From Streptomyces sp. XM4193 (GTDB taxonomy: Bacteria > Actinomycetota > Actinomycetes > Streptomycetales > Streptomycetaceae): a stretch of 64,000 bases of DNA. The stretch is taken from positions 310,001 through 374,000 of the forward strand of contig NZ_JALLGK010000001.1 in the NCBI RefSeq assembly GCF_023072595.1. Direction: 5' to 3'. Positions 49,869 to 58,269 of this stretch are shown here, one piece after another; the stretch's first letter is position 1, and each line of letters starts with the position of its first letter. Below the pieces are notes generated by a model that did not search any database, was not told the DNA's origin, and worked only from the letters and a program-made list of their open reading frames with translations. A program made the translations under genes and the position numbers.

Positions 49869-50920
49869 GCCCTCTGATGGCAACCTTCATCACCCTGCTG
49901 CTGCTGGTCGGCAGTGGCTTCTTCGTCGCCGCCGAGTTCGCGCTGGTCGCGGCCAAGCACCACCGCATGGAGCAGGCAGCGGCCGAGAAGAAGCGCGGCG
50001 CCAAATCGGCGCTGGCCGGCATGCGGGAGCTCTCGCTGATGCTCGCCGGCGCCCAACTCGGCATCACTGTCTGCACGTTGGGGCTGGGAAGCATCTCCAA
50101 GCCGGCGATCTCGCACCAGCTGGACCCGCTGCTGGTCTCGGCCGGACTGCCCACCTCGCTCAGCTATGTGGTCGCGTTCATCCTCGCGATGGTCGTGGTC
50201 GTCTTCCTGCACATGGTCCTCGGCGAGATGGCGCCGAAGTCCTGGGCGATCGCCCACCCGGAGAGTTCGGCGATGCTGCTCGCACCGCCGTTCCGCGCGA
50301 TCACCACCTTCGTGCGTCCGCTGATCTGGGTGCTCAACAAGATCAGCAACGGTCTGGTGCGGATGTGCCGCGTCACCCCCCGCGAGGAGCTGACCTCGGT
50401 GCACAACCGGGAGCAGCTGACGCATCTGATCACCGAGTCCTCGCGGCTGGGCCTGATCAGCCGGGACGACTCCACCCTGCTCACCCGCAGCCTCACCGAA
50501 CCGCAGACCGAGGTCGGCGAGCTGATGGTGGCGGCCGACCGCATCCACTCGGTGGCACCGGACGCGGATGTGGACACGCTGCTCGCCGCGGCGGCCGAGC
50601 ACGATCTGACCCGGCTGCTGGTGCGCGACGGCGACCGGGTGCTCGGCTCCGTGCACGCCAGGGACGCCATGGTGGCGCGGGCGAGGGGACGGCAGACCAC
50701 CGCCGGAATGCTCGCCCGGCCGGTGCCCGAGCTCGCGCCCGGCGACACCACCGCGCACGCGATCGAGCAACTGCGTCAGCGCAGGGCCTCGCTCGCGGTC
50801 ATCCGGGACACCGAGGCCCGACTGGTCGGCCTCATCAGCCTGGACGACCTCATCGTCCGGCTGACCGGCCCGCTGGTCGCCGACCGCGGCACCGGCGCGA
50901 CCGCGGTGGCGAAGAGCTAG
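49865..50920 (+). CDS. CNNM/CBS-domain membrane protein, short paralogue
   Basis: A 351-residue paralogue of the preceding protein: DUF21 domain (GFFVAAEFALVAAKHHRME, ELSLMLAGAQLGITVCTLGLGSISKPAI, HMVLGEMAPKSWAIAHPESSAM) then a CBS pair (VGELMVAADRIHSVAPDADVDTLL, LAVIRDTEARLVGLISLDDLIVRL). It ends straight after the second CBS, so it lacks the CorC/HlyC C-terminal domain that the upstream protein has. The ATG at 49865 overlaps the upstream stop as ATGA. The two probably work as a complex or heterodimer. The strong hairpin at 50980 closes the unit. Confidence 0.9.
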   Translation: MSPLMATFITLLLLVGSGFFVAAEFALVAAKHHRMEQAAAEKKRGAKSALAGMRELSLMLAGAQLGITVCTLGLGSISKPAISHQLDPLLVSAGLPTSLSYVVAFILAMVVVVFLHMVLGEMAPKSWAIAHPESSAMLLAPPFRAITTFVRPLIWVLNKISNGLVRMCRVTPREELTSVHNREQLTHLITESSRLGLISRDDSTLLTRSLTEPQTEVGELMVAADRIHSVAPDADVDTLLAAAAEHDLTRLLVRDGDRVLGSVHARDAMVARARGRQTTAGMLARPVPELAPGDTTAHAIEQLRQRRASLAVIRDTEARLVGLISLDDLIVRLTGPLVADRGTGATAVAKS

Positions 50921-50979
50921 CCGACGCCCGGGCCGGCCGCGGATCCGACCGGCCCGGGCGCGACCGAGGAGCGGACACG

Positions 50980-51023
50980 AAAGCGTCCTCGTCCCGTGCG
51001 TGGGCACGGGACGAGGACGCTTT
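50980..51023 (+). terminator. Strong terminator after the CNNM pair
   Basis: AAAGCGTCCTCGTCCCGTGC, loop GTGG, then the exact reverse complement (20-bp perfect stem) followed by CTTTCCTCC. It lies 60 bases after the stop and could serve both directions. Confidence 0.93.
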
Positions 51024-51219
51024 CTTTCCTCCCCGGGAGAGCGGGGCGGAGCTGTTCCGTTGCGGGTCGACGGGGGCGGGGCGCCCGTCGAGGGGCGTGC
51101 GGGTGCGCGACCGTACAGGCGGGGCGCTCGCGGTCGTACGTGCGGCGCGTGCGCACAGGGTCGTACGGGCGGCTCCCGCGCGGTCGGGTGCGGGCCGCGC
51201 GTCTACGTGTGGTGTCGGC

Positions 51220-51450
51220 TCAGCGGGCCGCGGACTCGCCCGCGGGCGGCGGCTTGAGCTGCTGCTCCTCGACCGGCCGGCTCGCCGCGGTGTCCGGCTG
51301 GGACTTGGCGGCGCCGACCTCCGACTTGAGGATGCGCAGTGCCTGACCCAGACCGCGTGCCGCTCCCGGCAGCCTGCTGGAGCCGAACACGACAACCGCG
51401 ACGAGCACCAGCAGAAGCAGGTGCCAGGGGGCGAGTCCGTTGCTTAGCAT
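51220..51450 (-). CDS. tatA: TatA/TatE-family protein translocase subunit
   Basis: A 76-residue protein: a short start ([23 protein letters not shown]), one membrane helix, then the hinge [23 protein letters not shown], which is the FGxxxLPxxxRxLGxxxRxxKxE signature of TatA. A flexible charged tail follows. It forms the pore-forming ring of the Tat export system used by DtpA and the Tat-exported protein of this window. TatB and TatC are absent, so this is probably an extra TatA copy. The start at 51448-51450 has only a weak ribosome binding site; GTG/ATG codons further upstream give longer but unlikely forms. Confidence 0.85.
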   Translation of the reverse strand: MLSNGLAPWHLLLLVLVAVVVFGSSRLPGAARGLGQALRILKSEVGAAKSQPDTAASRPVEEQQLKPPPAGESAAR

Positions 51451-51530
51451 GCGATCCACTATGCCGGGGGCCGCTGCCGGAGATGGCAAAGCAAACGCAT
51501 GGAGTTGGAAAAGACCCAGGTAAGTCTTGG

Positions 51531-51586
51531 CAGCGGGCAGCGGGCAGCGGGCAGCGGGCAGCGGGCAGCGGGCAGCGGGCAGCGGG
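51531..51586. repeat. Heptamer tandem repeat, eight perfect copies
   Basis: CAGCGGG is repeated eight times without error at 51531-51586, in a non-coding region after tatA. Its perfect state argues for a recent or active slippage array. Confidence 0.95.
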
Positions 51587-51634
51587 ATGGCTGCGGGCCG
51601 TTGGGCTGTGGGGCCCGGCCGGACCGGCGACGGC

Positions 51635-51695
51635 GAAGGGCCGGGCGCGGAGTCCGTGGCGGCCGAGGCGTCCGCGGACTCGCGCCCGGCCCTTC
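51635..51695 (-). terminator. Terminator of the aminopeptidase P gene
   Basis: GAAGGGCCGGGCGCG then GAGTCCG, a variable loop, and CGGACTCGCGCCCGGCCCTTC: 21 bp of complementarity with a single bulged G. It begins 21 bases past the stop of the gene at 51716. Confidence 0.85.
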
Positions 51696-51715
51696 GGAGC
51701 CGGGGAGCGGGAGGG

Positions 51716-53176
51716 TCAGCCCTTCAGCCGGGCCATCCACTCCTCCACGTCCTGCGAGCGGCGCGGGAGGCCGTCGGACATGTTGCGGTTGCCGTCCTCC
51801 GTCACGAGGATGTCGTCCTCGATCCGCACGCCGATGCCGCGGTACTCCTCGGGGACCGTCAGATCGTCCGGCTGGAAGTAGAGGCCGGGCTCGACCGTCA
51901 GGCACATGCCGGGCTCAAGCGTTCCGTCCGCGTAGGTCTCGCGCCGGGCCACGGCGCAGTCGTGGACGTCCATGCCGAGCATGTGGCCGGTGCCGTGCAG
52001 CGACCAGCGCCGCTGGAGACCCAGCTCCAGCACCCGCTCCACCGGGCCCTCCAACAGGCCCCACTCCACCAGGCGTTCGGCGAGCACGCGCTGCGAGGCG
52101 TGGTGGAAGTCCAGGTACTTCGCGCCGGGCCGGACGGCCGCGATGCCCGCCTCCTGCGCGTCGTACACCGCGTCGTAGATCTTGCGCTGGAGGTCGTTGA
52201 AACGGCCGTTGATCGGCATGGTGCGGGTGACGTCCGCCGTGTAGAGGCTGTGCGTCTCCACTCCGGCGTCCAGCAGCAGCAGCTCGCCGGAGCGCACCGC
52301 GCCGTCGTTGCGCACCCAGTGCAGGGTGGTGGCGTGCGGACCGGCGGCGCAGATCGAGCCGTAGCCGATGTCGTTGCCCTCGACGCGGGCACGGAGGAAG
52401 AAGGTGCCCTCGATGTACCGCTCGGAGGTGGCCTCCGCCCGGTCCAGCACCTTCACGACGTCCTCGAAGCCGCGCACCGTGGAGTCCACGGCCTTCTGCA
52501 GCTCGGCGACCTCGAAGGCGTCCTTGACCAGCCGCATCTCGGAGAGGAAGCCGCGCAGCTCCTCGTCGCCGTCGGCGGTCGCGCTGTCGGCCAGGGCCGC
52601 TTCGACACCGGCGTCGTGGCCGCGCACCGCCCGGACCGGCCCGGCGGCGGCGCCCAGCTTTCCGGTGAGTTCGCGGACGTCGGAGCAGGGGATGCCGTAG
52701 AGCTGCTCGGCCTCGGCCAGGCTGTGGCGGCGGCCGACCCACAGCTCGCCCTGGCCGTCCAGCCAGAACTCGCCGTTCTCCCGGTCGGAGCGCGGCAGCA
52801 GGTAGAGCGTGGCGTCGTGCCCCGGGCCGCCGTCCCGCGGCTCCAGCACCAGAACGCCGTTCTCGGTCTGGTCACCGGTGAGGTAGGTGTACTCGACCGA
52901 GGAGCGGAACGGGTACTCCGTGTCGTTGGAACGGGTCTTGAGGTTGCCCGCGGGGATCACGAGGCGCTCGCCGGGGAACTGGGCGGAGAGCTTCGCGCGG
53001 CGTTCGGCGGTCTGCCCGGCCTGCTCGATCGGTTCGAGGCCGTGCAGCTCGGTGTCCGCCCACCCCGAGCGCATGTTCTCCGCGAGCTCGTCGGAAACGC
53101 CCCCGTACAGGCCGTTCTTCCGCTGTTTGATCGGCTGCTCGTCTGCCGGGGTCTCCGGTGACTGCTGCTCGGCCAC
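51716..53176 (-). CDS. Xaa-Pro aminopeptidase (aminopeptidase P)
   Basis: A 486-residue metalloprotease of the M24B family that removes the first residue before proline. The pita-bread catalytic core has [28 protein letters not shown] (two metal Asp), [14 protein letters not shown] (His), [12 protein letters not shown] (Glu) and [14 protein letters not shown] (second Glu, position right for the binuclear metal centre). The N-terminal 190 residues are the smaller domain ([17 protein letters not shown]). Streptomycetes use it in mycelial protein turnover. The GTG at 53174-53176 has GGAGGCAG upstream. Length is typical. Confidence 0.92.
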   Translation of the reverse strand: MAEQQSPETPADEQPIKQRKNGLYGGVSDELAENMRSGWADTELHGLEPIEQAGQTAERRAKLSAQFPGERLVIPAGNLKTRSNDTEYPFRSSVEYTYLTGDQTENGVLVLEPRDGGPGHDATLYLLPRSDRENGEFWLDGQGELWVGRRHSLAEAEQLYGIPCSDVRELTGKLGAAAGPVRAVRGHDAGVEAALADSATADGDEELRGFLSEMRLVKDAFEVAELQKAVDSTVRGFEDVVKVLDRAEATSERYIEGTFFLRARVEGNDIGYGSICAAGPHATTLHWVRNDGAVRSGELLLLDAGVETHSLYTADVTRTMPINGRFNDLQRKIYDAVYDAQEAGIAAVRPGAKYLDFHHASQRVLAERLVEWGLLEGPVERVLELGLQRRWSLHGTGHMLGMDVHDCAVARRETYADGTLEPGMCLTVEPGLYFQPDDLTVPEEYRGIGVRIEDDILVTEDGNRNMSDGLPRRSQDVEEWMARLKG

Positions 53177-53364
53177 GTCGCTGCCTCCTTGCGTACGGAC
53201 TGGGACCGCTGCCCATCGTACGAGCGTTCCCGCGAAGCTCTCCCTGCCGCGGGCGCCCCGCCGTCGCGGCGTGCGGCGGCGCCGCGCTCGCCGTCGGGGG
53301 CAACCCCCGTCCGCGGGCGCGGCGTTGGGCCCGGTGGGCGGCGGCCGGCCCGCGGGTCCCGGGC

Positions 53365-55272
53365 TCAGAAACGAGCCGCGAGGAGGACGACGTCCTCGGG
53401 GTGCGGCTCCTCGCAGCGTTGCCGGCCGAGCACTTTGTGCAGCACATGGTCGACGAGGGCGTCCGGATCGTCGCGTACGTCCGGTGCGGCCGTCGACGCG
53501 GCGGAGTGCAGCCGGCTGAAGGCGCGGTCCATCGACTCGCCGGTGCGCCGCAGCAACCCGTCCGTGTAGAGCAGAAGCGTCTCGCCGGCCTCCGGACGCA
53601 CCTCGACGCTGGGCGCCTCCCAGCAGGCCAGCATGCCCAGCGGCGCCGACAGCGTCGTCTCGACGAACTCGCACCGCCGCGGGCCCACGATCAGCGGCGG
53701 ACAGTGCCCGGCGCCGGCGATCACGATCTTCCGCGAGGCCGGTTCGGCGTACCCGAAGAGCGCGGTCGCCGAGCGCGCCGGCTCGGTCAGCCGCATCAGC
53801 AGCTCCAGATCCGACAGCACGGCCACCGGATCCTCGCCCTCCATCACGGCGTACGCCCGCAGCGAGGCGCGCAGCCGTCCCATCGCGGCGACGGCGCCCG
53901 GCCCGGAGCCGGTGACCCCGCCGACCGAGAGGCCGAGCGCGGCTTCGGGGAGCGGCAGCACGTCGTACCAGTCGCCACCGCCGTGCGGGCCGGCGAAGTG
54001 CCGTACCGCCAGCCGTACTCCGGGCACCCGCGGCAGCCTGGCCGGCAGCAGCTCCTCCTGCACGGCGGCGAGCGCGGACTCGGCCCGGAAGAGGGACAGC
54101 CGCCGGGCGAGGTGCTCGGCGGCGCACTGGAGGTAGAGGCCCAGCAGATGGCGCTGCCGCTCGGTGGGCGCCGCCGGCTCGTCGTACAGCCAGACCACCG
54201 CACCGAGCCGGCCCCCCGCCCCGTTCGGCACGGGGACGCGGTGGACGGGCAGGGGCGGGGGGCCCGACGGGCGCGACGGCAGCGGCGTGAGCGGCTGCCC
54301 GGCGGAGGAGTCGGGGGAGACGGGCGAATCCGGGGACGGGGCCGGGGGCGGGCCCGGGGCGGCGGGCGGCTCATCCGAAAGCGTGACGTCGTCGGTGGCG
54401 CGGGAGGTGCCGGTGGCGGTGTCGGTGTTGGTGTCGGCTTCGGGCGGCAGGGCGGTGGAGTGGGCGGCGGCGCCGGTGGGGGTGGCGCTCGATGGGCCGG
54501 TCGGTGCCGTCGGCCCGGTGGCGGTGTCGGTGCTCCCGGTGGCCCCGGTGCTCTCGACGGCGCCATCGGCGGCGCTCGCGAGGGCGGGGTCGGCGTCGGG
54601 GCCGGGCGCGGGCCGGAGCGGCGCCGCGTGGAGTGGTACGGCGTAGCTCGCCGCGTAGCCGAGCCGGGCGGCCACCTCGCGGTGGCGCGGGTCGAGTTCG
54701 TCCTGGCCGGCGATGTCGGGGTGGCTGATCTCCTCCGGCCGTCCCGGCTCGGGCAGGCCCTCCAACAGCCGTCCGTAGAAGGCGGAGCTGTCGGTGACGG
54801 TCTCGATCTGGCCGATGTCGGCCCGGCCCAGACCCAGGCCCAGCGTCCGGTCCGGGCCCAGCCCGTCGGCCGGTGCCAGCACGATCAGTCCGCGCTGCGC
54901 GCCGACCAGCACCGCGCCGCCGCGCAGCGTCTCGTGCAGCGCCTCCTCCAGAGTGGTGGCGCGGACGAGGCCCTCGGTGAGCTCGTGCAGGGTGGTGAGA
55001 TCGGAGATCCAGCCGGCCAGCCGGTCCTGCGCGGCGGCCAACTGCTCGACGGGTGTGGGGGCGTCGGCGTACGGAGTGTGCGGGGCGTCCGCCGAGGCGG
55101 GTGCGCGGTGGTCCGGGTGGCCCGGATCGGCACGAATGTTTTCGGACTCGGCGAGCGGCTCGTGCGCACTGCTCTGCGCCGAACCTGCCGCGGGAGAAGG
55201 CGGGTTAGTGTGCTCCGCCCTGGGTAGGGAGGAACTGATTCCGGCCACTTTTGGCAGATGGTGCGTTGTCAT
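53365..55272 (-). CDS. GAF-SpoIIE protein with a degenerate metal site
   Basis: A 635-residue cytosolic protein. Residues about 75-215 and again about 355-400 form a GAF-like domain split by a 120-residue Thr/Ala/Pro-rich insert (TGSTDTATGPTAPTGPSSAT). The SpoIIE phosphatase fold fills the rest: GGDWYDVLPLP keeps the first metal Asp, LLLYTDGLLRR the second and EDVVLLAARF the last. But the GDVxGHG motif is GGVTGSGPGA: the metal Asp is Gly and the His is Ser. It may therefore be a weak or inactive phosphatase that binds partners only. Active relatives dephosphorylate anti-anti-sigma factors. The ATG at 55270-55272 has a poor ribosome binding site. Confidence 0.8.
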   Translation of the reverse strand: MTTHHLPKVAGISSSLPRAEHTNPPSPAAGSAQSSAHEPLAESENIRADPGHPDHRAPASADAPHTPYADAPTPVEQLAAAQDRLAGWISDLTTLHELTEGLVRATTLEEALHETLRGGAVLVGAQRGLIVLAPADGLGPDRTLGLGLGRADIGQIETVTDSSAFYGRLLEGLPEPGRPEEISHPDIAGQDELDPRHREVAARLGYAASYAVPLHAAPLRPAPGPDADPALASAADGAVESTGATGSTDTATGPTAPTGPSSATPTGAAAHSTALPPEADTNTDTATGTSRATDDVTLSDEPPAAPGPPPAPSPDSPVSPDSSAGQPLTPLPSRPSGPPPLPVHRVPVPNGAGGRLGAVVWLYDEPAAPTERQRHLLGLYLQCAAEHLARRLSLFRAESALAAVQEELLPARLPRVPGVRLAVRHFAGPHGGGDWYDVLPLPEAALGLSVGGVTGSGPGAVAAMGRLRASLRAYAVMEGEDPVAVLSDLELLMRLTEPARSATALFGYAEPASRKIVIAGAGHCPPLIVGPRRCEFVETTLSAPLGMLACWEAPSVEVRPEAGETLLLYTDGLLRRTGESMDRAFSRLHSAASTAAPDVRDDPDALVDHVLHKVLGRQRCEEPHPEDVVLLAARF

Positions 55273-56035
55273 GAGCAGCGGCTTTCGCCGGAGGGCGTAT
55301 CTGTCACTAGCATCGCAAACCCCCATGTCGTGCTGCTCTGCTACCAGTGCCTCCAGAAGTACACGCACCGGTCAGAGAATGTCCAGCAATGTTGTGATCC
55401 GGGCGATGGTGCCCAGGCGCCTTCCGGCGGTGGGGAGTGACAAGCCGAGTGTCCCGCAACTTGGCGTGAAAAGTACCCCAGTTGCGTCAAAACGAGGTCG
55501 ACTGGATTCGTTCGGCAGCGCCACGACATCCGGGACGTCGTCCGGGCCGCCCCTGGCGGGTGTGCGGAGAGCGTGGACACGGGCGCGCTGCGGGGGTAGA
55601 CCTCCCCGCAGGGGAACCCGATCCCGGTCCCGTGCGTCTCAATCGGGAGTCGAGGGCGACTGGTTCAGCAGTGGCGAGCAGAGATCGACACGATCGGAAG
55701 CACACGCGCAACGCACAGCGGGGAGCACGCGCGAACGCCAGGACGCGCCACCTCCCGCCAGGTTCCGCGCTCGGCCAAGAGCATGATGCGCTGCTCCGTA
55801 CGCACAGTGACACGAGATCCACTCGCGGTGTACCGCTGCCTGCGGTCGGTTGCGAGAAGAATGTGAACTTCCCGCTCGTTGCACCACTCTGAAAGCGTTA
55901 CGTCTGAAAGGTCCTGTACGCCCTGCGTACTGTTCGCGCACGCCGGTGAGTCAGCAAGCCGACACGGCACCACGTCCGTTACGGCGTCCACCGGCCCCGC
56001 GAACGGTCCGCGACCAACGGAAAGGTTGAGCGCTC
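55273..56035. other. Long AT-richer intergenic stretch
   Basis: About 763 bases between two divergent genes with no supported gene. The stretch is less GC-rich than its neighbours. CGCAACT at 55455-55461 and AGTTGCG at 55480-55486 form a 7-bp inverted repeat. Small Cys-containing frames (for example 55258-55440) could be translated but have no further support. The promoters of both flanking genes must lie here. Confidence 0.45.
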
Positions 56036-56851
56036 ATGCGTGAGATCCCCGGAAGGCAGCGCCTCGGCCGCTGGGCACGGCGGTCCGCCGTCCTCACCAC
56101 CGCCACCCAGTGGGGTTGGCCGGTGGTGCCCGGGGCGGAACTGCGTGAGCCCGTCGGCCGATACGGCTCCGGCAGCTCCTCCCGCTCCACCGACAGCCCC
56201 GACGCCTCCACCGGCACCCGCGGCGCACAGCGGTCCCCGGTGCGCGGGGTGCGGGCTCGTATCGCCGCTGCGGCCGGCAGGGGTCCGGCGGAGGCGGGCA
56301 GCGACCCGGGCGCGGACGTCCGCTGCGAATGCGGGCGGCCGGACTGCGTGGTGCCGGGAGCCCACCCGTACGACCCGGACCTGCTCGCCGCCACCACGGA
56401 CGCCCGGATGATCCGCTGGTGGTGGAGCACCCGGCCGCACGCCTCCGTGATCCTGGCCACCGGAGGGCGGGCGCCGTGCGCGCTCAGCCTGCCGGCGGGC
56501 GCGGGAGCGGCGGCGCTGCGGACCCTGGACGCCCGCGGCATCCGCACCGGCCCCGTGGTGGCCGGGCCGACCCGCTGGGCGCTGCTGGTCCAGCCGTACG
56601 AGCTGGCCGAACTGGGCGAGCTGCTGTACGCGTTGGACCATGTGCCCAGTTCGCTGCGCTTCCACTCGGAGGGCGGCTACATCGCCCTGCCGCCCTCCTC
56701 GACGACGGGCGGCCGGGTGAGCTGGGAGCGTCCGCCGCTGACTCCGCGCGGGGCCCGCACGCCGTACCTTCCGCCGACGGCCGCACTGCTGGACGTTCTC
56801 GTCGAGGCCAGTGCGACCGCGCCGGAGGGCGGCAGCAGGTTGACGTACTGA
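56036..56851 (+). CDS. Prim-Pol-like (bifunctional primase/polymerase) domain protein
   Basis: A 271-residue protein of the streptomycete Prim-Pol-like family. A zinc-type Cys/His cluster (CECGRPDCVVPGAH) near residue 100 is followed by the WWWSTRPHASVILAT segment and SSLRFHSEGGYIALPPSSTTGGRVSWERPP, both typical of the family as I know it. Catalytic metal Asp pairs of true primases are not obvious, so activity is uncertain. AAAGG stands before the ATG. It is isolated; no helicase or replication gene adjoins it. The N-terminal part (AVLTTATQWGWPVVPGAELREP) matches the start of the fold. Confidence 0.72.
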   Translation: MREIPGRQRLGRWARRSAVLTTATQWGWPVVPGAELREPVGRYGSGSSSRSTDSPDASTGTRGAQRSPVRGVRARIAAAAGRGPAEAGSDPGADVRCECGRPDCVVPGAHPYDPDLLAATTDARMIRWWWSTRPHASVILATGGRAPCALSLPAGAGAAALRTLDARGIRTGPVVAGPTRWALLVQPYELAELGELLYALDHVPSSLRFHSEGGYIALPPSSTTGGRVSWERPPLTPRGARTPYLPPTAALLDVLVEASATAPEGGSRLTY

Positions 56852-56973
56852 CCCGGAGCCCAAGCGGGCGCCGGGGTACGGGTGTTGCGGCGCCCGTCAC
56901 TCAAAGGGGTGGGAAGCCGCGCGACTTGTCGGGCAACGGGCGGAAGCGGGCGAACGGCGCATCCGCCGGCCCG

Positions 56974-56988
56974 TATGTTCGCCGCATG
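56974..56988 (+). promoter_or_regulatory. Leaderless promoter of the secreted protein
   Basis: A -10 box TATGTT at 56974-56979 lies six bases before the ATG at 56986, and no ribosome binding site lies between, so the transcript is probably leaderless. Confidence 0.45.
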
Positions 56989-57681
56989 CCTCCGCCGCAG
57001 CACGCGCCACAGCGGCGCTTCTCCCGAGTACGCGTGGCCGCTCTCTCCGCGGCCGTCGCGCTGTCCGCCGTGCTGCCGCTGACCGCGGCGAGCGCGGGGC
57101 CCGTCGACGCGCCGCGCGAGCAGTCCCGGCCCCCGGGGGCTGCCGGGGTCGAGTCGATCCACGGGAGCCCGGGAGCGCCGTTGCGCGGTCCGTTGGACGG
57201 CTCCGGGGAGCGGCGCACGGCGCCGGAGCCGGACGAGTCGTCCCCTTCCGCGGGCGACCGGGAGCCCGGGCCCGCTGCCGCCGCGGGCCCCGCCCCCGCA
57301 CCCGCCGCCGGACCCGAAACGAACTCCGGCCCCACCGCGCGGTGCGGTCCGGAGATCGAACTCCGCGAGTGGGTGATGGCCCAGACCTGCGTACTGGAAG
57401 AAGAAGACCACACCCGCGGCCGCACCTACTACCGCAATACGAGCGGTGCCCCGCTAATGGGAGTGCTCACGCTGCTGCGCCCGGACGGCAGGACTCTTCA
57501 GGTGAACTGCGAACTCCCGGCTTCCGGTAATCCCGGCAGCTGTGAAACGCCCCGCGAACGCACTCTGCACCCTTTGGAACACGAGGAGCCCTATACGGCG
57601 ATCGCCGAGATCGCCACCGCCGACGCCGAACGCATGCTGGTGCGCGCGGGCAGCAACCCCGCCGGGGAACAGCCGCGTTGA
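56986..57681 (+). CDS. Secreted hypothetical protein with a Pro-rich linker
   Basis: A 231-residue protein. Signal peptide residues about 8-38 (RRFSRVRVAALSAAVALSAVLPLTAASAG). A disordered Pro/Gly/Ala region follows (to about residue 115), then a compact C-terminal domain with paired Cys (RCGPEIELREWVMAQTCVLEEED, VNCELPASGNPGSCETPRE), likely disulfide-bonded outside the cell. The mix of YRNTSGAPLMGVLTLLRPDGRTLQVNCEL suggests a beta-sandwich. I do not recognise the family. Confidence 0.72.
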   Translation: MPPPQHAPQRRFSRVRVAALSAAVALSAVLPLTAASAGPVDAPREQSRPPGAAGVESIHGSPGAPLRGPLDGSGERRTAPEPDESSPSAGDREPGPAAAAGPAPAPAAGPETNSGPTARCGPEIELREWVMAQTCVLEEEDHTRGRTYYRNTSGAPLMGVLTLLRPDGRTLQVNCELPASGNPGSCETPRERTLHPLEHEEPYTAIAEIATADAERMLVRAGSNPAGEQPR

Positions 57682-58068
57682 GGCGGCGGCAAGTGCCTCC
57701 GGGACGTCCGGCGGTCGAAGTCCCGACTGTCCGAGTGCCCGAGTCCCGACTGCGCGACGGCCCGACTCCCGACTGCGCGACGGGTGAAGCCCCGGTCGTG
57801 CAGCGGGAGGCGTGGGACGGGAGGCAAGGGGCGGGAAGCGCTGCGAACTGCGCCTCGGGCGGTGCGCCCCGCCGCGAAGCGGGCCGGGTGGGACGTGCTC
57901 GAAGCCGCCGCCGTCGCCGCGAGTGCGGGCCCAAAGGGGACGGACCGGGTGCCGCAGCCGCGGGTGCCCGGCACCGGCAGCCGTACGCGGGGGTGCGGGC
58001 CCAACCCGCTGGAACGGCCCTCGAAAGCCGGCACGAACCGGGTGCGCACCTGGGCAGGAAATGGCAAC

Positions 58069-58108
58069 GCCCGATCGCTGGCGACGGGGGATGCACCAGC
58101 GATCGGGC
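58069..58108. terminator. Hairpin between convergent genes
   Basis: GCCCGATCGCTGG at 58069-58081 and CCAGCGATCGGGC at 58096-58108 form a 13-bp perfect stem with a 14-base loop. It could end either transcript. Confidence 0.6.
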
Positions 58109-58202
58109 TTCGGAAACGGTAACAAGAGATTCGGCTCAGGCAAATTCCTCGGCGCCAATTCCCGCGCCGATTCCCGGACCTGAATGGCTTCTTGTGATAA
58201 GC

Positions 58203-58241
58203 GTCACGAGTTCCCGCGAAGTATGGCCGGGAGTTCGTGAC
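58203..58241 (-). terminator. Hairpin directly after the DUF5926 gene
   Basis: GTCACGAGTTCCC and GGGAGTTCGTGAC are complementary over 13 positions (two pairs are G-U only in the plus-strand RNA). It starts 29 bases past the gene's stop, so it is the likely terminator. Confidence 0.5.
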
Positions 58242-58269
58242 AGGTGTAATCGACTTGAATCGCGCCGGG

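Larger units (their letters stand above)
57682..58269. other. Convergent intergenic stretch with repeats and hairpins
   Basis: 588 bases between convergent genes. Near 57720-57790 CCCGACTGCGCGACGG recurs with variants (about three decayed copies of CGACTCCCGACTGCGCGAC). Two hairpins lie toward the right end (58069-58108, 58203-58241). Open frames here look random. No gene is supported. Confidence 0.5.

Noticed and set aside
58193..58208. TGTGATAAGCGTCACG, a CRP-like palindrome
   Set aside because: It lies between two convergent gene ends and inside or beside a terminator hairpin, with no promoter to control.
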